In this document: positions 1-10,700 of the stretch, piece by piece
Layout of the letters: each line of letters opens with the position of its first letter
Position numbering within the stretch: the stretch's first letter is position 1
NCBI GenBank assembly: GCA_020881915.1
Contig: JAJFPB010000005.1
Span: 1,798,001-1,862,000, forward strand
Direction of reading: 5' to 3'
DNA from: Paramyrothecium sp. XJ0827
Lineage: Eukaryota; Ascomycota; Sordariomycetes; Hypocreales; Stachybotryaceae
DNA: 64,000 bases
Notes under the pieces: model-generated
Databases searched by the model: none
Told to the model about the DNA's origin: nothing
Seen by the model: only the letters and a program-made list of their open reading frames with translations
Translations under genes and position numbers: made by a program

Positions 1-1
1 G

Positions 2-745
2 GTTCGGCAACGTGCCTCAACCTTTGCCGATCATTGGAGCCAGCCTCGCCTGTTTTACAACTCCCTGACTAAGGTTGAGCAACAATTCCTCATCAATGCC
101 ATTCGCTTCGAGACCAGTCAGCTCAGCCCAAGAGTTCAGGAGAACGTGCTAAAGCAGCTCAACAAGATCAGCCACGACATTGCGGTCCGAGTTGGTGAGG
201 CTCTCGACATGAAAGCCCCCGCTGCTGACACTACTTACTACCACGACAACACGACGGCGGACATCAGCATCTTTGGGGAGAAGCTACCCACCATCGCCAC
301 TCTACAGGTTGGTGTTCTTGCTTCTGTCAAGGATGCGGAGTCAATCTCGCAAGCCAAGGCCATCAAGGAGGCCTTCAAGGCAGAGAAGGTGACTGTCACG
401 ATTGTTGGCGAGAAGCTTGCCGATGATATCGACCAGATTTACTCTGCGGCAGGGGCAACTACCTTTGACGGTATCATTGTTACAAAGGGAGCGAATGCTC
501 TTGTCGAGGGCCGCAAGCAATCGACACTGTACCCGCCCGGGCGTCCAGCACAGATTGTCAGCGATGGGTACCACTGGGGCAAGCCTGTAGGCTTCCTCGG
601 AACCAACAAACCCAAAGAATCGGTGGCCGGCGTAGCTCCAGGCCCTGGTGTGTACTTTGCTAGGGACGTTGCGTCCATCGTCAAGGATTTCAAGGACGGC
701 TTGGCAACTTTCAAGTTCACGAACAGATTCCCCGTGGATGAGTAA
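2..745 (+). CDS. Large-subunit catalase, C-terminal part (5' end outside window)
   Basis: The gene enters from the left edge already in frame; the first full codon is at position 2, and 247 residues precede the TAA at 743-745. The first visible residues (ADHWSQPRLFYNSLTKVEQ) match the segment of large fungal heme catalases that follows the catalytic barrel. The remainder is the extra C-terminal flavodoxin-like (class I glutamine amidotransferase/Hsp31-like) domain that separates roughly 700-residue large-subunit catalases from small ones. The enzyme dismutates hydrogen peroxide; the heme-binding and catalytic part lies outside this window. An internal GTG at 146 is not the start, because the frame stays open and family-like upstream of it. 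No intron is visible in this part. Which fungal catalase paralogue this is cannot be told from the tail alone. Confidence 0.9.
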   Translation, partial: VRQRASTFADHWSQPRLFYNSLTKVEQQFLINAIRFETSQLSPRVQENVLKQLNKISHDIAVRVGEALDMKAPAADTTYYHDNTTADISIFGEKLPTIATLQVGVLASVKDAESISQAKAIKEAFKAEKVTVTIVGEKLADDIDQIYSAAGATTFDGIIVTKGANALVEGRKQSTLYPPGRPAQIVSDGYHWGKPVGFLGTNKPKESVAGVAPGPGVYFARDVASIVKDFKDGLATFKFTNRFPVDE

Positions 746-2476
746 TAGTTTGTGCTTGGCAACGCCGTATGGAAGCGATTTGAACTTGGCAATGAGACGT
801 TTGGAGGCTCACGATTTCCCCAATATTTGTATATAATTCTTTCATCAAATGGCGATAATGCAAATATCCCGCCGACTGTACCACCTCATTACATTTTGCC
901 GTGAACAGGATTTACTGTGATATCCAGCTTCTCTCATGCTTCTCATACTCTGAGGATAACTTGACAACTCAGACATCTACGGTCTAATCTCCAGAGAAGT
1001 TCTCATGAGTAAGAAAACTGTAGAAGATTTAGATAGCAAAAGTGCGATCTGAACATACAATGAGATCTTTAATATCTTTCCTTAGCTTCAAACTAAGATA
1101 ATACTGTGGATTAGTTCTGGTTTTATTAGAAATTTATCCTGATTTTATTATTATATTATTCTAGTTTTCTAATACTTTTGTTAGTTACCTATTCTATTTA
1201 TCTAAGAATATTATTCTAGTTTTCTTACACTTTTCTTAGTTCTTTACTCTATTTACAGAAGAAATAAACCATTATTTAAAAGAGAATTGTCTCTTAATAT
1301 ACTCAGCTTCATTTGGTTTCCGATGACACAAACAGCGGAAAGTCATATGCCTTTGTGATGGGTGGATGTGTCGTCCAGATTCCCTGCTAAAAGTACTGTC
1401 AATGGCCAGACCAAAAGACTCTTCGGGTGTGATTAAGCACAATCCTGAAGCCATCCACTATTGACAATGCCAGTGAATCATTTCTCTCAAGTCGCATGAC
1501 GTAGCCTCCATGCACGAGTATATCAACTGGCAACACTGGTCAACCTCACTTTGACAAGGTAACCTCATCCACTCCGATCCCTTTGCAGATTGGGGCATCC
1601 CGGCCCTCGGGCTATTTGCTCACTCGCTCATCGTCGCATTCTCTGTCTCCTTCTTCATCATTTAATTATTTGTCTAGAACGACATTCGCTGACCCTCACT
1701 CGGTGTGGTAGCAATGCTACCATGTTGCTAATCTTCGAGATTAACATGGCCCAAGCGACAATTACCTCTTAGTTGAGCTCTACTCCTGGCAGTTGAACAC
1801 GTTCACTGACGCTACTTTCGTTCATCTACTATTCTCTTGTGTATATTGGAGCCCGTGCTCGCACCAAAACCATTCTTGTCCTTTCTTTCACAAGGCTGAG
1901 CCTTATACCGACGAACCAACGAGTGCTGCCCCGTACGTGAGACCACCTACACTAACGATGAGTTTTCGGTTCTTGATGCGGGCCCCCGCTCCAGGCTGAA
2001 CGGTAGTCGGGACGTGTACGAGCATCACGGAGCAAACAGCCATATATGTCGTGGACGGAGTTAAAGGCACCTCTATACCGTCTTGACCGAGATTCCGGGC
2101 TCCCTCATTCGGGTGGAGAATGTCTGCCGCCTGTACCAACGTTTACACTCTACTCTGGCGGACGAGAGTGTATTCAGTATCAACCCATACAAGTACCTCA
2201 TTCATCAAAGTATAAGAAAGCCCTTGTCTTTTACTTACAACCCTTTCTCTTTGTTTCAATTCTCGTAAATCGTTTCAGAGACCACACCAACTGGTAAGTG
2301 GATCCGCACTCTCACTCGCAAGCTTTTGACGAATATGGAGGTGAATAGGGGCGAAAGAAGAAACATCAAACCCCAAGCCCAGGGACTGTTTGCTCATCCA
2401 CTGCACCCTCTCGCCCCGACCTCAGATCATCCCTCCATCACTCTCGGCCAAGCGTGTAGCCAACAAGTAACACACA
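746..2476. other. Gene-free stretch between catalase and helicase pseudogene
   Basis: This stretch holds the catalase 3' flank (AT-rich with a TATATAATTC-like signal near 830), an AT-rich island with a direct repeat at about 1040-1275, and a pyrimidine-rich tract at about 2215-2275. The tract resembles a normal fungal promoter or leader just ahead of the decayed helicase. The open frames here are short and show no recognisable protein family. Confidence 0.6.
1040..1275. repeat. AT-rich island containing an imperfect direct repeat
   Basis: A strongly AT-rich block sits in otherwise balanced DNA. Inside it, a unit of about 50 bp beginning at 1153 recurs beginning at 1208, an offset of 55 bp. 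The first 18 bases are identical and roughly 43 of 50 positions match overall. It could be a relic mutated by RIP (repeat-induced point mutation) or a simple AT-rich spacer; there is no coding signal. Confidence 0.6.
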
Positions 2477-4377
2477 ATGGAGCTTCCGGCAGAAACGGCC
2501 TTGTTGTTTGCCGATGTCTTCTGCGAGGTGATCGAAACGGCCGACCTCAGCTTTGGCAGATGCAACCGTGACAACATTGCAAGACCATCAATAGTCTTCC
2601 CAGCACCACACGGCTTCCCGAACGACCTCGAAAGGACGATGGCGATAACTCTTCCGATATTGGATGAGATCTTCCGGTAGAAGCTCAGAGCTGAGGCGTG
2701 CGAGCTGTACCCTGCTCCATTCAACATCATAGCCGTGCCAGGGTCCGAATGGAAACCGGCCGCCAATGACATGGAGGTGTATGGTATGCCAGCCACCAAT
2801 CAACCACTATGGCTCATCGCCGTTAGCCCGATCTCCGAACTCAACCGACGGTGCTTGCTGGACGTCGAATGTTCCGTCACACTTCACTTCCAACAAAACA
2901 GGAAGGCATACCCTGGTTTCAGAATCCCCCTTCCCGGAGGTTCATCCGATGGCTTCGCCGCTTACCTTGCTGAAGTCCCACGTCAACCGAGTTCGAGTGG
3001 GAATCCACGTGAGCGAGAGCCACCCATTGCGGATATTTTGCCCAAACCTCGTCTCGTAGGCAGCCTCGATAAGCTCTTGACCACAGAGGCGATGGAAATA
3101 CACAGAGATGCACAGATAAAGGGTTTCATCAGGTGGAAGCCCAACATATGCACCGCCCTGGCCGAATGCACAGCCATCGAAGCGTGGAACAAAGCCAAAC
3201 ACGGTAGCTCAGAGAGCAGGTTCTGGCAGTACATCGCCAACTTCCAGAGCTTCCTCGAAGACTCCATCTGCAATCTGCTCAAGGTCTTCCCCGCAATTGC
3301 CACGCGTCTCGAAGGTGGAAAGTAAAGAGGGAAAATCCGCACAGCTATGGAAGCACTCGCTACGACCAAGAGCGGCAAGGTCTTCGTTACTGCATGCACA
3401 GGCTCACTGAAATCATCTTTAGTAGCCGAGATATTATCTGCGGTCGCTGCAGGCCCCGTCCGAATCAATGATGGTTATGATGCCGTTCCGCCAGATCCAC
3501 CAAGCAAACGAGAAGGCGCAGGATCCTTGGGCATCGAAGGAACTCGCAACGGAGCTCATAGTATACAAAGCCATACAAGCCAAGCTGGAAAAAGCCAACG
3601 CCCGCAATGATGTATCGCTTGAGTTACCGGCCAGCGTTCTGGTGATGCCGTTCAGAGATTGGCCGCCATGAGTCTCAAGGTTGCCAGTGTTTACGAATGG
3701 CACAGAGAAATCGGAAGCCTGCTGGGAGCAACCGCCAAAGGTAAAGAGGTTCCCACTACCGCCAACCACACTCGACGAACCCTCTCAAGTCCGATGTCGC
3801 CCGCGGCGTGGAAAAGCTCATTCGGCTGAACCCGAAGACCCCAAGAACGATGCGTTTTCTCTTTCCAGCCTCGCTGCAAAAATGGCCGAGGCAAACCCAA
3901 AAACATGGCATTTGATTGTTGATGCAAGAAAGGACAGGGTCGGGGATAAACCCTTATGGATGGCGACTGAGCCTTATTTGGAAGTAGCCGAGCAATGCCT
4001 AGAGGCTATAACGTCAACAAGTGCAGGTCTTCTGCGCACCGCCCGTCATCATGGCAAACCTCCTCGCCCATTCCAGATGGCGCCCTCAACTTATAGTAGT
4101 TGATGGAGCGGACAAGATGTCTGAGGCCAGCGCACTGATTGTTCCATCTCAGTGCTAAGAAGTGCCGGTGCTGTTCATGGGGGAGGCTCCTCAATTCGAA
4201 CCCATCCCCGCCAGTAAAGACAACTCTGAGGAGGAACCGAACCATGAGTCTGCGGGGAGTTCAGCTGAGGAACCTGTCTCTGACTGCACGGACATATTCG
4301 GCCCACAACGCAACACCAGTCTACTACGCAGAGCTGCAAAGCTGGGCAAAGTGGACATCATTCTTGGTGAATCGTGA
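2477..4377 (+). pseudogene. Decayed SF1 (DNA2/NAM7-like) fungal helicase
   Basis: Conceptual translation gives one protein-like stream broken by stops and frameshifts. The ATG at 2477 opens a frame that meets TAG at 2678-2680, continues in the same frame, then meets TAA at 3323-3325. A remnant Walker A follows at 3392-3418 (ACTGSLKSS, where GxxGxGKS/T is expected). The frame shifts near 3470-3490, 3660-3670, 3780, 3826 and 4020. A motif II-like segment (LIVVDGADKMSEA, normally DEAG or DEAD) follows, then TAA at 4156-4158. A motif III-like stretch (LFMGEAPQFEPI) and the fungal helicase block FGPQRNTSLLRRAAKLGKVD come next, ending at TGA 4375-4377 where NHR would be expected. Several stops could arise from CAG, CAA or CGA by C-to-T change. 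It cannot encode a working ATPase. The match to this helicase family is from motif memory and was not searched. Confidence 0.75.
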
Positions 4378-5933
4378 TGCTTTTAAAGGGGTGGCTTGGT
4401 TGAGAGATTGGGAGAAAATGACAAATACGGTTTCTTGAAGTCTGTGAACAATGTCTAGAGTGAAAATGTCGCAATAAACCTTGGCTCGGGTGGCCGCGAG
4501 GAAACGAAGACGGATGCCGGGAATAGGGCTCCTTTTCTTAAAGGCTCGGTGACGTGCTTTCCAGAACACATCAAAATGACTCCTTACAAGACGGCCATAT
4601 ACTGAGATTTGAGATTCAACAACGCTGCACGACATATGTGCATGCATTGCCCTCGCTTCACGTGTTGGTCGCATAACAGGCCGCCTAAGCCTCCTCGCTT
4701 ATGACTTTAGGGCAAGACCAGACCAGCGACATATGGGACAAATGAAGAATAAATGTCTGTTCTATGTGGAAGAAATTGAGTTTAAAAGAACCAAAATATT
4801 CTTTTATTTTCCTACTAATTTCCTCCCTTTTTTCTCCTTTTTTTCTTTGCAATATATAGTATTTTCCTACTAACACTCGAAGGGAATTGTATCTAGCCAG
4901 ACCACGATTTTGTAAGCCCATCACCTCTCATGCCAAACCATGACGCACGAATATGCAGCTCGTTTGTGGGGTCGACTCTCGACTCTTTGGTGGCAAGGAC
5001 GACGTGCCAGGAGCTGATTGAGCCTGTGGCTACAGGATGTAGGGGGATGTGAGATGGTCTGCATTATCTCATGGTGCTTTGGATAACGCCTCCGTAATCC
5101 GGACCACTGTATGTCCTCTCTGCCTGCCGGAGAGCATGCCCTCTTCAGTTCTACGGATTGCAACAGAATGCACGAGACCGTATCTAGACGTGGTGGGCTT
5201 CTTATCGGCCGTTGTGAATCTCGTGCATGGGAAAACCGCCGAGCAGCCCAGAATGCAACACTCAGATATACCTAGCCACTAGCCACTCCATGACACAGCT
5301 TCTCAAGCTCCATATTCGCTATCAGTGAATTCCGCAGATGCGCTGTGATCAGCAAGGCATTCGTCACTCACTTCATCTCATTCGTGAGAAATCCTAGGTG
5401 GGGGTTGCCTGGGATACAGTGCTGTGCATGGCGCCCCCACCATTTGCCGCCGCGAGGGTTCCGTTGTGGGGACGCGGCGGAGCGAGCGAGTCCGGCTGAT
5501 CCAGATGCCTGTCGTTGCCAAACGTGAGCTCTACGCCTGACAACCTTTTACTCGTCACACGAGCACATCTCACCGTCCACGGTTCGGCCATTTCCACCTT
5601 GATGCGAGGTCCGCGTTTCCATCTACCGCGAGCCATCACTCAAGCCTAGCCACAGCGCACGCGCCGACTGCCGAAGAGGAACACTGCCCGCCTGCGCGAC
5701 GCAGCCGCATGGCGTAGCTCTCGAACCCCCCCCGGGCCGTCTGGAACGACCACACGGAGGGCTAGGAAGAGCCTCATTTCTGCCGTCGTCGTCGAGAAAC
5801 CTGCTGGACTTACGGCAGCGAACGAGGACCCAGACGGAAGTGCTCGGGACCGTCTACACCCTCTACAAAGACATCGCTTGCTCAGATCGGGCACGCAACG
5901 ACCTCGTGCCCCTACAGCTTGCCCACTCCCATC
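4378..5933. other. Gene-free stretch upstream of nucleoside transporter
   Basis: This is 1.5 kb without a supported gene. It contains residual helicase-like DNA at its left end, an AT-rich and T-tract-rich block at about 4770-4880, and a more GC-rich segment from about 5400 that is probably promoter and leader for the transporter starting at 5934. Open frames here are short or are GC-rich shadows. Confidence 0.5.
4770..4880. repeat. AT-rich block with 14-bp direct repeat
   Basis: A T-rich tract contains two identical 14-bp copies of tattttcctactaa at 4805-4818 and 4860-4873, offset by 55 bp. No gene is evident. The ACTAA core resembles a fungal intron branch site, but no spliced gene is visible around it. 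Confidence 0.6.
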
Positions 5934-7382
5934 ATGGACCGAGTCCGGAGAGCCTTCAACCAGCCGGCGCCCGGCGAGTCGGAGTACGAGCCGCTGACCG
6001 GCTCTGGCTCTGACGAACCCACGGCGCCCGAAGACTCTACTGCGTTCGACGTGCAGGACGAAGTGCCCTTCTCGTGGACCGAGTATGGCATCTTCACGCT
6101 GCTCGGCGTCGCGATGCTCTGGGCCTGGTACGTCCTCCTCCACCGTTGTCCCACCAGAAACGTCTGCTAACACTGCCTCGACAGGAACATGTTCCTCGCC
6201 GCGGCGCCCTACTTCTCCTCGCGCTTCGCCGGCGACGACTGGATCCAGGCCAACTTCCAGTCCGCCATCCTAACCGTCTCCACCGTCACCAACCTCGGCT
6301 CGCTCCTCGTCCTCTCCAACCTGCAGTACTCGGCCTCGTACCCCTTCCGCATCAACCTCGCGCTGTGCATCAACGTCGCCCTCTTCGCCCTCCTCACCGT
6401 CTCCACCAGCGCCTTCCTCGACGCCTCGCCCCGCCTCTACCTCGCCTTCCTGCTCCTCGTCGTCGCCTGCTCGTCCCTGGCCACCGGGCTCATACAGAAC
6501 GGCGCGTTCGCCTTCGCGGGGAGCTTCCGCCGCTCCGAGTACATGCAGGCCCTCATGGCGGGGCAGGCCATCTCGGGCGTGGTCCCGGCCGTTGCCCAGG
6601 TTGCCAGCGTCATGCTCTTCCCGCCCAACGCCGCCGAGGCCTCGCCCGACGGGGACGGGGACGGACGGGAGCCGGCCAAGAGCTCGACGGCAGCCTTCAT
6701 CTACTTCCTGGCTGCTGTCGTTGTTTCCGCCGCCACTCTCGTAGCATTCGTTCCTTTAGTTCGGCGGCACAACCAGATTGTCGAGAACCGCATGGTCGAG
6801 CACATGGCCGAATCCATGACGAGCATCGAAGAGGCCGAACGCGCCGCCCGCAAGGTGACGTCTCTCTGGCGCCTCCTGAGCAAGCTGCGATGGCTGGCTG
6901 CCAGCGTCGCCGTCATCTTCTCCGTGACCATGTTCTTCCCTGTCCTCACCGCCAAGACTGTCTCCGTGCGCCCAGATGCCGGCGGCTTGTTCCGTCCGGA
7001 AGCCTTCATCCCCCTGGGCTTCTTCTTCTGGAACCTGGGGGACCTTGGCGGCAGGATGGCGACTGCCCTGCCCTTCTCCCTTGCGCACCGGCCGCCGGTA
7101 CTGTTTGTGCTCTCCGTGGCACGTATAGCCCTCCTGCCCCTCTACTTCCTGTGCAACATTGGCGGGCGCGGCGCCATCGTATCGAGCGATTTCTTCTATC
7201 TGTTCGTTGTCCAGGGCCTCTTCGGGTTCACCAACGGCTGGCTTGGCTCCAGTTGCATGATAGCGTCGGGCCAGTGGGTGGACGAAGGCGAACGCGAGGC
7301 AGCTGGTGGGTTCATGGGCCTGTGCCTCGTCGTCGGACTGGCCTGTGGCAGTCTGCTCAGCTTTACTGTTTCTGGTGTTTAA
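5934..7382 (+). CDS. Equilibrative nucleoside transporter (SLC29/ENT, Fun26-like)
   Basis: Two exons, 5934-6127 and 6185-7382, encode 463 residues; the 57-nt intron starts GTACGT and ends CGACAG. The splice restores the ENT signature at the end of helix 1, LLGVAMLWAWNMFLAAAPYF. About ten or eleven hydrophobic helices follow, with a hydrophilic loop near the middle rich in acidic and Ser residues, and an ENT-like C-terminal segment, GFTNGWLGSS. A cytosolic N-terminus of about 50 residues, rich in Pro, Glu and Ser, precedes helix 1. ENT proteins move nucleosides or nucleobases down a gradient; the yeast relative Fun26 works in the vacuolar membrane, so an internal membrane is plausible here. 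The start is the first ATG in frame. The gene converges on the inositol kinase gene downstream. Confidence 0.9.
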
Positions 7383-7726
7383 ACGTCTGCAAGCAAGACC
7401 ATAGAATCGGCGTTTTGGATTAAAGCAATTTTATTTTGGCAGTTCTCATTAGATGCGCTATATGATCCTGTACCATAACTCGTTTATCATGCACCACATA
7501 TTTTCCCGAATTCATCGTGACCTAGGTTGTACCGATACATAGAGAATGACTTCTTCCATAGTGCTCTGAATAAACGCCTTTAACCACATGCCAACCAAAG
7601 AAATGATCGACACAAATACGGCGGCAAAATAAGCAATGCTCATGAACTTATTCCAGAAAAAAAAAAAAATATGGTAATGCGTGATAGTGTACACAGTCGG
7701 TGACGAATGCAATGCAAATTGTGCTT
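7383..7726. other. Convergent 3' flanks of transporter and IPK1
   Basis: This 344-bp spacer lies between two convergent genes. It is AT-rich with an A run of about 13 bases near 7658-7670. No gene is seen; it probably carries both polyadenylation regions. Confidence 0.5.
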
Positions 7727-9414
7727 TTACACAACCTCCCGAGGATCAGCTCGGAACGGGTTGTAGATGCGGTCTGACGGTGTGCCCAGCGGCTCCATTC
7801 TAAATGGTTTAAGCTTCTTCTGCAAAATCTTGAGGTCGGCTGAGTGGTGATAGGTCTTGACCTTGGCTGGAAGTCGGGCAGACACATCGTCATGAACCGC
7901 TTCTTGACGATTTGAGCCGCCCTCATCCACCAGGGAAATGACTTCGATTTCGTCGGTGCGTCGTCGTGCCTTCCACTCCAAGGCGCAAAGTGTGGGTGGG
8001 TGGTAGAGCTGACCACCACAGACGATCCAATCCGCAGTGTAATAACCTCCCCTGATGAGGTCTTCCTCGGCGCGTCGCCAGCGGTCCGACTTGGCGTTGG
8101 GATCTTTCCAGTCAAAATCACTGAGCCTGACCTTCACATCGGAACACGATCTAGATGCGGATTGGCTATCGGCGATCTGAACGAAGAATGTGCAATCCCG
8201 GAGTGTCATTGCGAGATTGAAGTCTGAATTGTCAGGTGACACATTCAAGGGTCCCACCTGGTCGAGACGACCCTGCAGTTTCCGAAGCTCCGAAATGGCT
8301 GGATGGTTGGCGGCCTGACCAAGAACCTCGCTGACTGATTCGTCCAGCTGCCTTGAAGGAACGTCCCATGCTATGCGCAATGGCGAGCTAACGCGTGGGT
8401 GGGCATGATCGTTACCAAGAGCGAGCGGGCAGGGTTTGTCCTTTGGGAGGCACTTCTGAGATGCCGGCTTGGTGACCATGTGGTACAGCTCCATCGCGCA
8501 TTGCCTGCATCTTATGGCGTTCCTGGGCGCGCTAGGGGACTGGAGGAGCCACTTGGGCTTGAATTCGAAGAACAGGCAAGGGACGTGCTCTAACACGAAT
8601 GGTAAGCGTAAGCCGAGGAACACGAGTGGTAGCAAATGAGGATTCATAGGGCGACACGCCATATGCATGCTTGCTTACCTTGTGGACGCATGTCCTCAAC
8701 TAACAAGCCCCAATCGCTCTGTCCAACAAACGTGCCCTTGAACTTGTCCTTTCGATGGTGGTCAACGGAGCGCAGGTACTTGTTCAGATGGGCGACAATG
8801 TCCGAGTTGTAGAGAATCACTAGTTCCTGGCGGACGGTGTACTCGCCCAGGACAGGCTGAATGACGGACTGGAAGAATTGCTGCTGGTGAAGGTAGTCGT
8901 ACGTCGGAGCAAGTCCAGGCGATGCTACCTTTGCCACTCGCAGAAGCAGGCCTGCGCGTCCGTTAGAAAAGGCCAGAAAATAGAAAGGGGGAAATAATTA
9001 AAAATTGACTGTAGTTTTCATCGAGATTCTGCAATCAAGACGGAGGACACGAAGTACGGGTGGGTATCAGACGATGGGAACGGTGTTGAGGGAGTTCTCC
9101 CTTCACGTACCTCTAAAAGCCGGGGCATGACGATTACTGTCCGGAACCTTGATTTCGAAAACGGCGTTTGCGGAGCCCTCGCCAATGAGGCTGACGGGTC
9201 TTGTTCCCTTGGGAAGCCGTTTCATGGAGTGAAGGTAGGAGGTGGAAGTGCCGTTGGCGGCATGGCCGGCGGCGTTGCCCATCTCGCGAAGCAGGGCCAT
9301 GTCATGAGGCGCGAGCCAGGAATAGTCGTCGTCACTGGGAAAATCTTGCAACGGTGAGTGAGCGTTTCCGCGAGAGCCTGGGTTGGGCTGGGGTGGTGAG
9401 GCTTGGGAGGCCAT
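7727..9414 (-). CDS. IPK1: Inositol-pentakisphosphate 2-kinase
   Basis: Three exons on the minus strand, 9414-9111, 8951-8679 and 8589-7727, encode 479 residues. Introns are 159 nt (GTACGT...GCAG) and 89 nt (GTAAGC...TTAG). Diagnostic family features are the N-lobe loop SLIGEGSANAVFEI, the following LLLRVAKV strand with the ATP-binding lysine, and the segment FFEFKPKWLLQSPSAP followed by RCRQCAMELYH. The EFKPKW and RCRxC elements are typical of Ins(1,3,4,5,6)P5 2-kinases, where Cys and His residues help form a zinc-binding site. A later LSDFDWKDP may supply the catalytic or metal-binding Asp. The enzyme makes phytate (InsP6), which supports mRNA export and inositol pyrophosphate synthesis. 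The start is the ATG at 9414, the first Met in frame; the N-terminus up to about residue 70 is Pro/Gln/Ser-rich and poorly conserved. Confidence 0.88.
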
Positions 9415-10113
9415 GATTGGAGGTTGGGGTGCTGCAGGCTGCTGCAAGGCACACTCGGGGGCCCTGGAGGTGGGCACGGGAGTTGCTGCAAGATCTCTGG
9501 GGAGTGCGGGCACACAGGGTGACACCAGAGTCCCTTAGTCTGGCCCGGGTCTACCCCAAGGAGGATGAGGAGGGCGAGATGAAGTGATGGTAAGAGCCGC
9601 GGCACTCAAGCTGTTGATGCACGGCCGGCGCATTAAGAAGGTGATGCCGCCAAGGGGAGTCGCGACATATGCATAGGAGAGGTTGCAGCGGGTGGACGCA
9701 AGGGATAGTGGAGACGACCCGTGTGTGCAGGGAAGCGCAGAGAGAACATATGATGGAAAGAAGAAAAAGGGTAGTAGGGCAACCAATGAAATGATCCATC
9801 GGCGAGAGAATGAACGAAAACGGGTAAAAGGCCAGAATGTGTGGAACCGACGGCAACATACAGGAGAACGGAGGAGGAGAGAAGAGGCACTAGGAAAGGC
9901 GACGGCGCGAGGCCTCGTGAGTGGATCAGGTTGCCTTAGACAAACGGAAGGTTTCTTGGTCGGAAGCGCCAAGGGACCGACGTCAAGATCTAGCAAGAAA
10001 GGAAAGGAAAGACAAGAAAAGGAAAGGGGAAAAAAGCCCTGTGCTTACCTGTCTAGCAACGCAGTAGTTGTTTTTTTTCTCGATACACGCCGGTTGGGAT
10101 GTAAATGAGCAGG

Positions 10114-10143
10114 CAAAGCAAAGCAAAGCAAAGCAAAGCAAAG
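10114..10143. repeat. Pentanucleotide microsatellite (CAAAG)6
   Basis: Six perfect tandem copies of CAAAG lie upstream of the minus-strand IPK1 gene, in non-coding DNA. Confidence 0.95.
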
Positions 10144-10675
10144 CGCTGAGGTGGAAGAACAAGGCAATGGCGACGAGGGGAGTGCCAGGCACGGGAGGCC
10201 ACGGCTCTTTAAAGCAACGGATAAAGAGGTAAGGTGAGGTGAGGTACGAGGAGGCAAGGCAAGGTGAAGGCTTTCCAAACCTCGTGTGCGATCGCGGACG
10301 TCCCACCCCTCCTTTATCAATGTGACAGAGGTGCGGTAGGTACAGACGTAAGGTAGGCAAGGCACGGTATGGTACATCCGACTTATTTGCTTTTCACAAG
10401 GGAACGCGCACCGCAAGGTTGAGGGGGGACAAGGTAGTCGACGATGGCGGCAGCAGACGAGTTTAAGAGCGAGACCCTGTGGCGACGACGACGATGCACT
10501 CCCCAGACTTTGGCAAGCAAGGGCCCAGGCACAGCTGGGAAACCCGGCCATCGTCCATGGCCCATCAAGACACCCCCCGGAGGAGGCAGGGTCATTCCGG
10601 CCGAACTATTTGTTGTGGATGGCGGCTGACGGCCAAATCTGGTAACAAACCAACGAAACGGAGGCGAAACGGCGA

Positions 10676-10700
10676 GCCATGCCATGCCATGCCATGCCAT
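10676..10700. repeat. Pentanucleotide microsatellite (GCCAT)5
   Basis: Five perfect tandem copies of GCCAT are followed by a partial GCC. They lie in gene-free DNA about 1.3 kb upstream of IPK1. Confidence 0.95.

Noticed and set aside
146..745. Catalase start at 146
   Set aside because: The codon is GTG and the frame is open and catalase-like back to position 2, so this is an internal residue of a gene entering the window.
4324..4674. 116-codon minus-strand frame over the helicase pseudogene end
   Set aside because: It is antisense to sequence that matches helicase motifs on the plus strand and has no domain.
6074..7423. 449-codon plus-strand frame
   Set aside because: It overlaps the nucleoside transporter in another frame and is Arg/Pro-rich with no domain; it is a GC-driven shadow of the real exon.
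8000..8668. Plus-strand frames over IPK1
   Set aside because: They lie opposite the third exon of IPK1, whose EFKPKW and RCRxC motifs are unambiguous.
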